Below are positions 8,219 to 16,599 of a stretch of DNA of 40,309 bases, in pieces; the stretch's first letter is position 1, and each line of letters opens with the position of its first letter. The notes below the pieces were generated by a model. It saw only the letters and a list, made by a program, of their open reading frames with translations. It was not told where the DNA came from and searched no databases. The stretch comes from Patescibacteria group bacterium (GTDB taxonomy: Bacteria > Patescibacteriota > Patescibacteriia > Patescibacteriales > JAQTRU01). The stretch is taken from NCBI GenBank assembly GCA_028711415.1, contig JAQTSG010000005.1:1-40309 (forward strand), written 5' to 3'. The translations under genes were made by a program, and so were the position numbers.

Positions 8219-8401
8219 ATTTAAAATAATATAAAAATAAAATAATGAAATAATATAAAAACCTTATGTATTTCTGCTTTTACCTTAGCATAATTGATTG
8301 ATAAAATAAAGACCGCTCTGCCATTGCGAGTTCTAACGCTTCTTCCTCGCAATGGCAAGTAGTGATATAATTTATTTATGATATTAATTTAGGAAAAACA
8401 A

Positions 8402-9232
8402 ATGGAGAAAAAAATTAAATCGCATGACTCAACTATAATCGTTTATGATATAAACAGGTTTTCGAAAGAATTTTTGGTTTTCGTCCACGGAGCCGGAGGC
8501 GATCTTACGGCCTGGAAAAAAGAACGGGCCTTTTTTCATAAGAAGGGTATTTCAACCTTAGCCGTAGATTTAAGGGGCCATGGAAAGTCAGGCCGGCCGG
8601 ACACAGCCCAAAGCTATAGTTTAAAAAATTTCGCTAAAGACATCGGTATTGTTCTGGAAAAAGAAAAAATATCTGAATTTTCCATGATAGGCCATTGTTT
8701 CGGCGGTATGGTCACCGTAATGTTTGAAAAAATTTTCCCCGAGAAAGCAAAAGCTTATATCCTGATTGATACGGCCTACAAAGCGCCCGGAATATTGAAC
8801 GAATTTGTAAAATACAATCCGTTTTTGGTTAATTTTTTAAACAGGGCCCTGGAAAAATATGATTTAAACAGAAAACGTTTCGGCCATGTAAATTTTGATA
8901 AATTCATTGGCGGCGGCGATTATGACCCAGCGAGGATTTATTCCGATATAATTCATACTTCCCTAAAGTCATGGTTATTCACTTATGAAAATCTCGCGAG
9001 ATATGATGGCGTCCCAACATTGAAAAAAATAAGAAAGCCGGTGCTGATCATCGAGGGCGAAAAAGATTCCATATTTGATGTTTCCGTTGCCAAAAAAATA
9101 AACCGATTGATAAAATCATCTCGGCTAGTTGTGGTCCCGGAAGAAAATCATATAATCAACCTGAATAATCCGGCAATCATTGACAAAAATATCTGGGAAT
9201 TTCTCAATAAAATTGAATTTTTTAAAAAATAA
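8402..9232 (+). CDS. Alpha/beta hydrolase
   Basis: 276 aa; FVHGAGGDLTAW, LAVDLRGHGKSGRP, MIGHCFGGMVTVMF nucleophile elbow, EGEKDSIFDV, ENHIINLNNP. Confidence 0.9.
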   Translation: MEKKIKSHDSTIIVYDINRFSKEFLVFVHGAGGDLTAWKKERAFFHKKGISTLAVDLRGHGKSGRPDTAQSYSLKNFAKDIGIVLEKEKISEFSMIGHCFGGMVTVMFEKIFPEKAKAYILIDTAYKAPGILNEFVKYNPFLVNFLNRALEKYDLNRKRFGHVNFDKFIGGGDYDPARIYSDIIHTSLKSWLFTYENLARYDGVPTLKKIRKPVLIIEGEKDSIFDVSVAKKINRLIKSSRLVVVPEENHIINLNNPAIIDKNIWEFLNKIEFFKK

Positions 9233-9246
9233 AAATATTAACTAAG

Positions 9247-9771
9247 ATGATATCAACTTGGAAAAAATTAAAAGAAGAGCCCTTTCGGGCCGGATTTCGC
9301 AAATTAGTAAAAAGGACGTTTCAAATGCCTGATAACAGAATTGTTGATTTTGATATAAAGCAGGAAGGGCCGGTAGTCTGCGTTTTGGCTTTAACAAAAA
9401 ATAACAATATAGTCTTGGCTAAACAATTCCGACCCGGTCCGGAAAAAGTATTGCTGGAATTGCCCGGCGGAGGCGTGGATACCGGAGAAACTCCGGAGAA
9501 AGCGGCTAGGAGAGAATTTTTAGAAGAAACCGGTTATACCGGAGACTTTCAATTTGTCGGCGCAAGCTTGGGGGACGCTTACTCAACTTTAATCAGATAT
9601 AATTTTGTCGCCACTAACTGCTACAAAAAGCAGGAACAAAATTTAGAAGATAACGAATTTATTGAAGCCGTAGAAATGCCGCTTGAGGAATTCAGAAAAC
9701 ATCTTCGCAGCGGCCAGCTTACGGACATCACCACCGGTTATCTCGGCCTGGACTATTTAAATTTATTGTAA
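9247..9771 (+). CDS. NUDIX hydrolase (ADP-ribose pyrophosphatase-like)
   Basis: 174 aa; Nudix box GGGVDTGETPEKAARREFLEETGY. Confidence 0.92.
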   Translation: MISTWKKLKEEPFRAGFRKLVKRTFQMPDNRIVDFDIKQEGPVVCVLALTKNNNIVLAKQFRPGPEKVLLELPGGGVDTGETPEKAARREFLEETGYTGDFQFVGASLGDAYSTLIRYNFVATNCYKKQEQNLEDNEFIEAVEMPLEEFRKHLRSGQLTDITTGYLGLDYLNLL

Positions 9772-9787
9772 TTAAAAAATTTATCAA

Positions 9788-9822
9788 CCAAAAAACTGCG
9801 GAAATACTCTGCAGTTTTTTAT
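9788..9822 (+). terminator. Intrinsic terminator after NUDIX gene
   Basis: AAAAACTGCGGAAATACTCTGCAGTTTTTT. Confidence 0.75.
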
Positions 9823-9860
9823 TCCAAATTAGTTAATTGTTAATTGTCAATTGTTAATTG

Positions 9861-11159
9861 TCAACTATTATTACTCCACTCCTCTTCCTGCCTGACTAAT
9901 AATTCTTTCGCTCGCAACGGCTCGGCCATAATTTCTTTCACGATTTTTTCCAGGCGCAGGCCCTGCGAACCTTTAACTAATACTAAATCGCCTTGCTCAA
10001 TTCTTTGCTCTATAAACCGGCCGGCTTCAGCCACATCCGTATATTCAAAAATATCATCGCGCGACATCCCGGCTTCTTCAGCCGCTCGGGCTATATCCCG
10101 GGACCTTTCCCCGACCGTAATCAACTTGTTTATACCGGATTTAGCCACATAACGTCCGACTTCTTTATGACCTTCTTCGCTATAACCGCCTAACTCCAAC
10201 ATATCCCCTAAAACCGCGAATCTTTTTGCTCCCTTGGCCAGAGGAATTTTAGTCACAATATCCAAAGCGGACATTACGGAAGCCGGTGAGGAGTTGTAAG
10301 TATCGTCAATAACCAAAGTATGTTTTATCCCGTCAATTAAATTCATCCGGCCGTTCGGAGAATCAAATTCACGCATCGCTTTGGAAATTTCCACTAAGTT
10401 CATTTCCATGGCAATACCAATCGCGGCCGCGGCCAGAGCGGCGTAGATGGAATTATAGCCGATTACCTGCGGCAGCAAAACCGGTATGAATGAACCGTTA
10501 TAAGTAAGCTTAAAACTAATACCTAAAAGATTATCAACTTCCTTGGTTTTTTCAAAACTAAAAACCAGTTCCTGCGCCCTTACCGTTGGCCCTTCTTTAA
10601 AACCATAAGACAAGACTTTAACCTTGCTTTTTTCCGCAAGTTCCTTAGTCAGATCATCATCAAAATTAAGAATTGCCCAACCGCCCGGTTTAAGATTTTC
10701 TACGAGCAGGCCTTTTTCTTTCTGGATTGCTTTTACATCGGTAAAAAACTCCTCGTGCGAATGGCTGATTAAAGTTACGATGCCGATATCGGCTTTAGCA
10801 ATACTTATTAAATATTTCATATCACCCGGCCGATCCACGCCCATCTCCAAGACTAAAATTTTCGGATAATTTTTATCCCGCCATAATATCAGGCCGCAAG
10901 CTTTAATAAAAACTCCAAGCCAGCCGAACATAGATTTGCCCGGCGAGTCCGAACCGATAATCGTCAAAGGCAGGCCGATTTCGTTATTATAATTCTTAGT
11001 GTTGCGCCGGACGCTGAATTTACCTTTAAGCACGGTAAAAACCGCTTCTTTCGCGCTGGTTTTTCCCACACTGCCGGTAATGCCAATGATTTTCGGCTTA
11101 TACTTCTTTAGAATCAGCTTGGCCAGAATTTTTAGTTTTAGTCGGACTAATTTACGCAT
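9861..11159 (-). CDS. murF: UDP-N-acetylmuramoyl-tripeptide--D-alanyl-D-alanine ligase (MurF)
   Basis: 432 aa; GITGSVGKTSAKEAVFTVL, EMGVDRPGDMKYL, DDTYNSSPASVMSALDI, LGDMLELGGYSEEGHKEVG. Confidence 0.95.
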   Translation of the reverse strand: MRKLVRLKLKILAKLILKKYKPKIIGITGSVGKTSAKEAVFTVLKGKFSVRRNTKNYNNEIGLPLTIIGSDSPGKSMFGWLGVFIKACGLILWRDKNYPKILVLEMGVDRPGDMKYLISIAKADIGIVTLISHSHEEFFTDVKAIQKEKGLLVENLKPGGWAILNFDDDLTKELAEKSKVKVLSYGFKEGPTVRAQELVFSFEKTKEVDNLLGISFKLTYNGSFIPVLLPQVIGYNSIYAALAAAAIGIAMEMNLVEISKAMREFDSPNGRMNLIDGIKHTLVIDDTYNSSPASVMSALDIVTKIPLAKGAKRFAVLGDMLELGGYSEEGHKEVGRYVAKSGINKLITVGERSRDIARAAEEAGMSRDDIFEYTDVAEAGRFIEQRIEQGDLVLVKGSQGLRLEKIVKEIMAEPLRAKELLVRQEEEWSNNS

Positions 11160-11167
11160 AAAAATAT

Positions 11168-11268
11168 TAATTGAAAGTTTATAAAGTTATAAAGTTCATA
11201 AAGTTTTTAAAACGTTGCGAGTCAGACAACTTTATAACTTTATAGACTTTATAACTTTTTACTTTAAT
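11168..11268. repeat. Intergenic imperfect palindrome, second copy of the TATAAAGT-word family
   Basis: GTTTATAAAGTTATAAAGTTCATAAAGTTTTT...AACTTTATAACTTTATAGACTTTATAACTTTTTACTTT; arms near-identical to 2658-2756, centre different. Confidence 0.7.
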
Positions 11269-13372
11269 CCCTCGTTTTCGCCACCTGATAATATTGTAGC
11301 AGAAATTCGGCAATTTCGCCAAACAAGGGCGCGGCGGAGGATTCGGCCCAGGAAACGTCGCGCGGATTATCAATCCGGACCAACATCACGAACTGCGAGT
11401 CGTCAGCCGGAGCAAAGCCGGCAAAAGAACCGATATGGGCGCCGGTCTCATAACCCCGCCCATTTTTTTTAGGAATTTGGGCAGTTCCGGTCTTACCGGC
11501 CACATAATAACCGGAAACTCCGGCTTTCTGGCCATGGCCTTCTTCCACGACATTAACCAGCATCCCGCCTAAAAGAGTCGCCGCCTTTTCCGAAATCACT
11601 CTCCTTATCTCCTTTGGTTTTGTAATTTCCTTAGTCCCGTCGGAATGGTCAATTTCTTTCACGATATAAGGTTTCATTAAAATCCCGCCATTGGCAATCG
11701 CGGCGTAAGCGCTTATAAGCTGAATCGGGGTAACGCTTATTCCCTGCCCGAAAGAAGCGACGGCCGCATCAATCGGTTTTATTTTGTCCGCGGTTAAATT
11801 TTTGATATCTCCCGAACTTTCGCCGGATAATTCAATGCCGGTATTTTCCCCAAAGCCGAAATTCTTTACATAATCGGAAAACTTTTCCGCGCCGATCTTC
11901 TCCATGGCAAAAATCGCGCCGGTATTTAAAGAATTTTCCAAAACTCCGGTCATATTAACCTCGCCGCGCCCGCCAACGGTATCAAAATCAGAATTTTTTA
12001 TCGGCTTGGGCCAGCCGGTAATCATAACCTGGCCCTCGTCTTTATAAGTAGTTTCCGGAGTAACCTTATTTTGGTCTAAGGCCGCGGCCATAGTGATGGG
12101 TTTGAAAACCGAACCGGGTTCATACTGGGAAAAAATTGCCGGATTGTTAAAAACCTTTATATCTTCAACCTGGTCATAATTATTGGGGTCAAAATCTGGA
12201 TAGGAGCACATCGCGATTATCGCGCCGGTTTTCGGATTCATGACAATGACGCTGCCGCTATCCGCTCCGTGCCGAAGCGCGGCTTCGTTTAATTTCTGGC
12301 AGACATGGAACTGGACCGAGCGGTTAATAGTCAAAATGAAATCACTGCCGTCTATGGGCTTTTTATATTCTCGGTCATTAACAATGATTACATCCTTTTC
12401 CGCTCCCCGTTCCGCTTTGATTGAGCCGTATTGCCCGAAAAGCTCCTCGTCAAAAAAACCCTCTAAGCCGTATTTGCCTCTCGGTTCTTCATCGGCATAA
12501 CTGGTAAATCCTAAAATATGGGAACCGATATTTCCTTCCGGATAAAAACGATAAGCGGTCATCGCGTAAGATAGCCCTAAAAATTTCACCTCTTTCGGAT
12601 TATTATCCCCGTCTTTATCAATCTTATTAAAGACAATCCCATTTTTTACCTCTAAATCCCCCTCGCTTATTTTTTTCTCCTCGGTGCTTAAAAGAAGGGA
12701 ATATAATTTTTTTAAAGTCTCTTCATCAACTTTTTTCTCAATCGGCTCATACGGGTCGCCGGCTTTTTTAAAAACCGTCAAATAATCACTTATTACTTTT
12801 TCTTTCCTTAATTTTATTTCCGCCTCCCTCCTTACAGCTAAAATTTCCTGATATTTTTTATCTGACTTTAAAGCTTCCAAATTTATTTTTACTTCTCCTT
12901 CTTTTTTAATCCTTTCAACTTCGGGCAGATTAAGGCCGGCAACATATTTCAGTTCGCTTTCTAACTTTTCTTCTTCCTCTTTTTTCAATAATTCATCCGC
13001 CTCTTTCTCCGCTTCTTCCTGGTTAAAAACAGCATACAACTTTTCCGCTAAAATTTCCGGCTCTCTCACTTCTTCAGGGACGGCGTAAACCAAAGCGAAG
13101 TCTTTATTGGCGGCGAAAGGATATAACTCTTCTTCCGCCCGACCTTGTTTACGGTCGCTAATGAAAATTTTTCCCCTCTCCGGCTTAAGTTCGCTATAAA
13201 CTTGGTGCTGGCTGTCGGCTAAAGCGGTGTATAGATCATAATCTCTTACCTGCAAGCCGTATAATTTATATAAAATTGAACCGCCTAATAAAAAAACAAT
13301 CGCGATTATTAAATTAAGGCGATTATTTTGGGCAATACTAACTTTTTGTTTTGGCTTTTTCCACAATCTCAT
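11264..13372 (-). CDS. ftsI: Penicillin-binding protein 2 / FtsI-type transpeptidase
   Basis: 702 aa; single N-terminal TM, YEPGSVFKPITMAAALD (SxxK), SLNTGAIF (SxN), VAGKTGTAQIP (KTG). Confidence 0.93.
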   Translation of the reverse strand: MRLWKKPKQKVSIAQNNRLNLIIAIVFLLGGSILYKLYGLQVRDYDLYTALADSQHQVYSELKPERGKIFISDRKQGRAEEELYPFAANKDFALVYAVPEEVREPEILAEKLYAVFNQEEAEKEADELLKKEEEEKLESELKYVAGLNLPEVERIKKEGEVKINLEALKSDKKYQEILAVRREAEIKLRKEKVISDYLTVFKKAGDPYEPIEKKVDEETLKKLYSLLLSTEEKKISEGDLEVKNGIVFNKIDKDGDNNPKEVKFLGLSYAMTAYRFYPEGNIGSHILGFTSYADEEPRGKYGLEGFFDEELFGQYGSIKAERGAEKDVIIVNDREYKKPIDGSDFILTINRSVQFHVCQKLNEAALRHGADSGSVIVMNPKTGAIIAMCSYPDFDPNNYDQVEDIKVFNNPAIFSQYEPGSVFKPITMAAALDQNKVTPETTYKDEGQVMITGWPKPIKNSDFDTVGGRGEVNMTGVLENSLNTGAIFAMEKIGAEKFSDYVKNFGFGENTGIELSGESSGDIKNLTADKIKPIDAAVASFGQGISVTPIQLISAYAAIANGGILMKPYIVKEIDHSDGTKEITKPKEIRRVISEKAATLLGGMLVNVVEEGHGQKAGVSGYYVAGKTGTAQIPKKNGRGYETGAHIGSFAGFAPADDSQFVMLVRIDNPRDVSWAESSAAPLFGEIAEFLLQYYQVAKTRD

Positions 13373-13393
13373 ATAAATAGTTCCGGGGGAATT

Positions 13394-13750
13394 TTATTTT
13401 TTGGCGACAATGCCGCTTGGGATCGTTATATAATCAATCTCTCCGGCGGCCACCATTTTTAATTCTTCGGCCCGCTCGCTTAAGCTATTAAAAGACTGGA
13501 AACCAGTTGCTTTTAATTCCAAAACGGCATTTTCTTCCTTAAGGAGGTTAATTTTATTTTTCCCTTCCTGCAGTTTAAAGCCCTTGACGGTTAAATCGTT
13601 AATGCCGGCGAGATAATAAACGCCGCCAGCGATAATAATAACAAACAAAAATTTATTTAAATTTTTTAAGTTAAATATCTTCTTTCGATTTTTTTCTTTA
13701 GCCGCTTTCTCGCAAAAATCATTTTTTATGTTTGTTTTTGTTTTTGTCAT
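13394..13750 (-). CDS. Small single-TM protein in the FtsL position
   Basis: 118 aa; basic N-terminus, TM FLFVIIIAGGVYYLAGI, short coiled region; between rsmH and ftsI. Confidence 0.6.
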   Translation of the reverse strand: MTKTKTNIKNDFCEKAAKEKNRKKIFNLKNLNKFLFVIIIAGGVYYLAGINDLTVKGFKLQEGKNKINLLKEENAVLELKATGFQSFNSLSERAEELKMVAAGEIDYITIPSGIVAKK

Positions 13751-13885
13751 TTTGTTAATTACAAATCCACGAATCAGAACACAAATTCACAAATATTATA
13801 TAAACGTTTTAAAATCTATTTGTGCTATTTGTGATAATATTTGTGAATTTGTAATAAAAAATTTGTGATTTGTAATTAAGTAATT
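13750..13885. repeat. Intergenic palindrome of reiterated ATTTGTGA/TCACAAAT words
   Basis: ACAAATCCACGAATCAGAACACAAATTCACAAATATTAT...ATAATATTTGTGAATTTGTAATAAAAAATTTGTGATTTGTAATTA. Confidence 0.65.
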
Positions 13886-13888
13886 ATT

Positions 13889-14842
13889 TTAAAGTTTCTC
13901 CGTTACCCTTAACTTAGCACTTCGGGAACGCGGATTGTTTTTTATTTCTTCTTCGCCGGGCCTTACAACTTTTTTTGTAATTATTTTTAAACTGGCTTTA
14001 TGTCCGCATTGGCAAATCGGAAAACTTGGCGGGCAAAGGCAGTCGCGGGCTTCTTCCTTAAAAAAATTCTTTACAATCCTGTCTTCTAAGCTATGAAAAG
14101 AAACTATTGCCAGCCGGCCCTTACTAGCTAATAAATTAACCGCCGCCGGCAGGGCCTCCCTCAAACTATTTAATTCATCATTGGTGGCGATGCGCAAGGC
14201 CTGAAAAGTTCTGGTGGCCGGATGAATTTTACCGTTTAAATATTTTTTAGGGACAGCTGCCTCTATAATTTCCGCCAATTCATCCGTCGTTTCGATTTTT
14301 GTTTTTTTTCTTCTCTCCCCTATGGCTCGGGCGATATTTTTAGCAAACCTCTCTTCGCCGTATTCCCGGATAATTTTTTCTAAATCCGCTTCCGGCCAGT
14401 TATTTATTATTTCTTCAGTCCTCCTCCTCGTTAGGGGACCGAAGGCCATATCTAACGGCGCAGCCAACTGAAAAGAAAATCCCCGGCTCCTGTCTTCGAG
14501 TTGAGCTGATGATAAACCCAGATCAAAGACAATCCCGCTAAACCAATCCTTTTGGTTTTCTTCTTTAAAATATGTTTTAATGATTTTTGATAAATTTTTA
14601 AAATTTTCATTTGCTAAAATTATATTGGTTAACTTTAGGCGAGAAATTAGGTGGCGGGCATTAGCTATCGCCATCTCATCAAGGTCAATTGCCAGCACTC
14701 TTCCGGTCTCCCCTACCCGCTTGGCAATTTCTATCGTGTAACCAGCTCCACCTAAAGTGCAATCAATAAAAAATTGTCCTGTCCTCGGACGCAAATATTC
14801 TATAACCTCCTTAAGCATTACTGGAGTATGTTTATATTCCAT
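13889..14842 (-). CDS. rsmH: 16S rRNA (cytosine(1402)-N(4))-methyltransferase RsmH
   Basis: 317 aa; HTPVMLKEVIEYL, DCTLGGAGYTIEI, FDLGLSSAQLEDRSRGFSF, HPATRTFQALRIATNDEL, IVSFHSLEDRIVK. Confidence 0.97.
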   Translation of the reverse strand: MEYKHTPVMLKEVIEYLRPRTGQFFIDCTLGGAGYTIEIAKRVGETGRVLAIDLDEMAIANARHLISRLKLTNIILANENFKNLSKIIKTYFKEENQKDWFSGIVFDLGLSSAQLEDRSRGFSFQLAAPLDMAFGPLTRRRTEEIINNWPEADLEKIIREYGEERFAKNIARAIGERRKKTKIETTDELAEIIEAAVPKKYLNGKIHPATRTFQALRIATNDELNSLREALPAAVNLLASKGRLAIVSFHSLEDRIVKNFFKEEARDCLCPPSFPICQCGHKASLKIITKKVVRPGEEEIKNNPRSRSAKLRVTEKL

Positions 14843-14890
14843 TTATTTAATAGTCTAATGTTGCTCGTTATGCGATACACGATATGCGAT

Positions 14891-15031
14891 TTACAGCACT
14901 AACGCTCGCGCCCGGGAAAAAATTATTCTCCGTAATTGTCGGCTGTCAACCAAAGGCGCTTTGATAATTTTTACTTTAATGTCTTGAGCTTCTTCGCTCG
15001 ACAAAGCTTGGCATTCAATTTTTTTTGTCAT
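14891..15031 (-). CDS. Putative 46-aa small protein between mraZ and rsmH
   Basis: Below the ORF-track cutoff. Translates as MTKKIECQALSSEEAQDIKVKIIKAPLVDSRQLRRIIFSRARALVL*; fits the operon gap. Confidence 0.4.
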   Translation of the reverse strand: MTKKIECQALSSEEAQDIKVKIIKAPLVDSRQLRRIIFSRARALVL

Positions 15032-15086
15032 ATTTTTGTTTTTATTTTATAAGTTAATTGTCAAATGTTAAATGTTAATTGTCAAA

Positions 15087-15518
15087 TTAGACCCCAAGTT
15101 CTCCCAAAGCTTCCGCGATACTGCTGCTTTGTTTTTCCGTTCCGCTTTTATATTTATTCCAGATCGTTTCGTCCCAAATTTCTAAGCGGTCATAAAGTCC
15201 GGCAATAATTGATTTCCTTTTTAAGCCGGCAAATTTTCTTAAATAACCCGGCAAAGTAATTCTTCCCTGGTTATCAAATTCAACGTCCATAGCGCCGGCA
15301 AGCATTAGGCGGGAAAAAGCCCGGGCCTTGGCCTGGCTTATCGGCAGTCCGGCTAATTTAGTCGCCAAAACTTCCCACTCTTTTTTCGGATATAAAAAAA
15401 GACAGTTATCCAGTCCCCTGGTCACAACCGCTCCACTTTTAAGTAAAGCTCTAAATTTAGCCGGGACAGCGAGTCTGCCTTTACTGTCCAAGCTGTGTTG
15501 GTATTCTCCGATAAACAT
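15087..15518 (-). CDS. mraZ: Transcriptional regulator MraZ
   Basis: 143 aa; MFIGEYQHSLDSKGRLAVPAKFRALL, LDNCLFLYPKKEWEVL, DNQGRITLPGYLRKFAGL. Confidence 0.97.
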   Translation of the reverse strand: MFIGEYQHSLDSKGRLAVPAKFRALLKSGAVVTRGLDNCLFLYPKKEWEVLATKLAGLPISQAKARAFSRLMLAGAMDVEFDNQGRITLPGYLRKFAGLKRKSIIAGLYDRLEIWDETIWNKYKSGTEKQSSSIAEALGELGV

Positions 15519-15525
15519 AACGGAT

Positions 15526-15627
15526 TTAAGAATAAAGAATTATGAATTATGAATACTTTTTCTTAAATCTTAATTCTTAATTCATAATTCATAATTCATA
15601 ATTCATAATTCATAATTCATAATTCGT
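15526..15627. repeat. Inverted repeat with heptamer tract (AATTCAT)x6
   Basis: AATTATGAATTATGAAT arm then AATTCAT at 15579-15620, six uninterrupted units, then AATTCGT. Confidence 0.85.
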
Positions 15628-15639
15628 TTAAGACCGAGG

Positions 15640-15800
15640 AGAAGTCTGATAATCCCCCGACAAGGAAAGATTTATCAGACCCCTTCTTTGCCTTAATTTA
15701 ATAAAGATTGCCTCGATAGGCCCGAGGCGAGGCCATCTCCATGCCCTGGCCCGAAAGCCAGGATTTTTTTGCAGTCGGCGCTTAGTATCTTGGCCGACCG
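15640..15800. ncRNA. Unassigned structured RNA region (mraZ 5' leader on minus strand, or an independent plus-strand RNA)
   Basis: Four stems: GTCTGATAA/TTATCAGAC (15644-15652/15672-15680), GCCTCG/CGAGGC (15710-15715/15723-15728), CCTGGC/GCCAGG (15745-15750/15757-15762), GTCGGC/GCCGAC (15774-15779/15793-15798). Confidence 0.45.
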
Positions 15801-15889
15801 ATTTAGTTTTTTGTTTTTATTTTTAAAAAACTTATGGATTTAATTTGAGTAGTTCACCTCTATTCCCCACTTTTCACCTTTATACTTTA

Positions 15890-15918
15890 ATTATACTCCA
15901 CTTTTTGCCTAAAGTCAA
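15890..15918 (-). promoter_or_regulatory. Sigma70-type promoter for the mraZ operon
   Basis: Minus strand TTGACT-N17-TATAAT (-35 at 15913-15918, -10 at 15890-15895). Confidence 0.75.
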
Positions 15919-15965
15919 TGATAAGATAAATCAATTTTTTTTCCTAATATAAGTAAAATAACTAA

Positions 15966-16000
15966 ACAAAAAACCCGCCTTGTTAATAAGTGGGTTTTTA
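15966..16000 (-). terminator. Intrinsic terminator downstream of tsaB
   Basis: AACCCGCCTTGTTAATAAGTGGGTTTTT hairpin; T-rich on both sides. Confidence 0.7.
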
Positions 16001-16224
16001 TTCTGCTTCTTATGAAACTGGTTAAACGTCTTATTTGTTAACTTTTCAACAGTTAATCCACAGGATGGGCAACATCTTAAACACTAAACACAAAAACACA
16101 CGGCCTTGCGCCACCGCTAAAGCTTTAGCGACACGCGGTCGGCCTTAAAACAAAAAAATACAAGTGTTTTCGTGTTTTCGTGTTTTTGTTAATAATCTCC
16201 AAATTACCAATTACTCATTATAAA

Positions 16225-16599
16225 TTACTTTTTACCAATATTTGGCTCGCTGCTATAAATCGGTTCAATAACATCAAACTTAGAGAACTTTTTGCTTTTG
16301 GTTTTCCCACCTAAACCCTTAACCGGAATTCCTAGGCCGTAGCCCAAAGCATTAGCCGTAACTACCCCGATACGCAAAGCGGTAAAGCCGGTACTGGCGC
16401 CGCTCTTATTCGCGATAACAATCTCGGTGATGGCGGATAGTTTTATTTTTTTCTTCCCCAAAATTTTTTTAATTTCCGGCAATAATTTTTCCGCCTGCGA
16501 ATACTTTGCCTCAAATTCTTTGCGCGCTAAAATCCTCTCCCCTTCTTTTAAAGCGACTTCAATTTTATTCCCGTTAGTTGTGTTAAGATAAAGAATCAT
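16225..16599 (-). CDS. tsaB: TsaB-like tRNA threonylcarbamoyladenosine biosynthesis protein (short form)
   Basis: 124 aa; MILYLNTTNGNKIEVAL...SAITEIVIANKSGASTGFTALRIGVVTANALGYGLGIPVKGL. Confidence 0.8.
   Translation of the reverse strand: MILYLNTTNGNKIEVALKEGERILARKEFEAKYSQAEKLLPEIKKILGKKKIKLSAITEIVIANKSGASTGFTALRIGVVTANALGYGLGIPVKGLGGKTKSKKFSKFDVIEPIYSSEPNIGKK

Noticed and set aside
16024-16070. Possible DnaA-box or origin-like sequence (TTTTCAACAGTTAATCCACAGG)
   Set aside because: TTAATCCACA is one base longer than a canonical DnaA box, there is no cluster of boxes and no dnaA or dnaN nearby.
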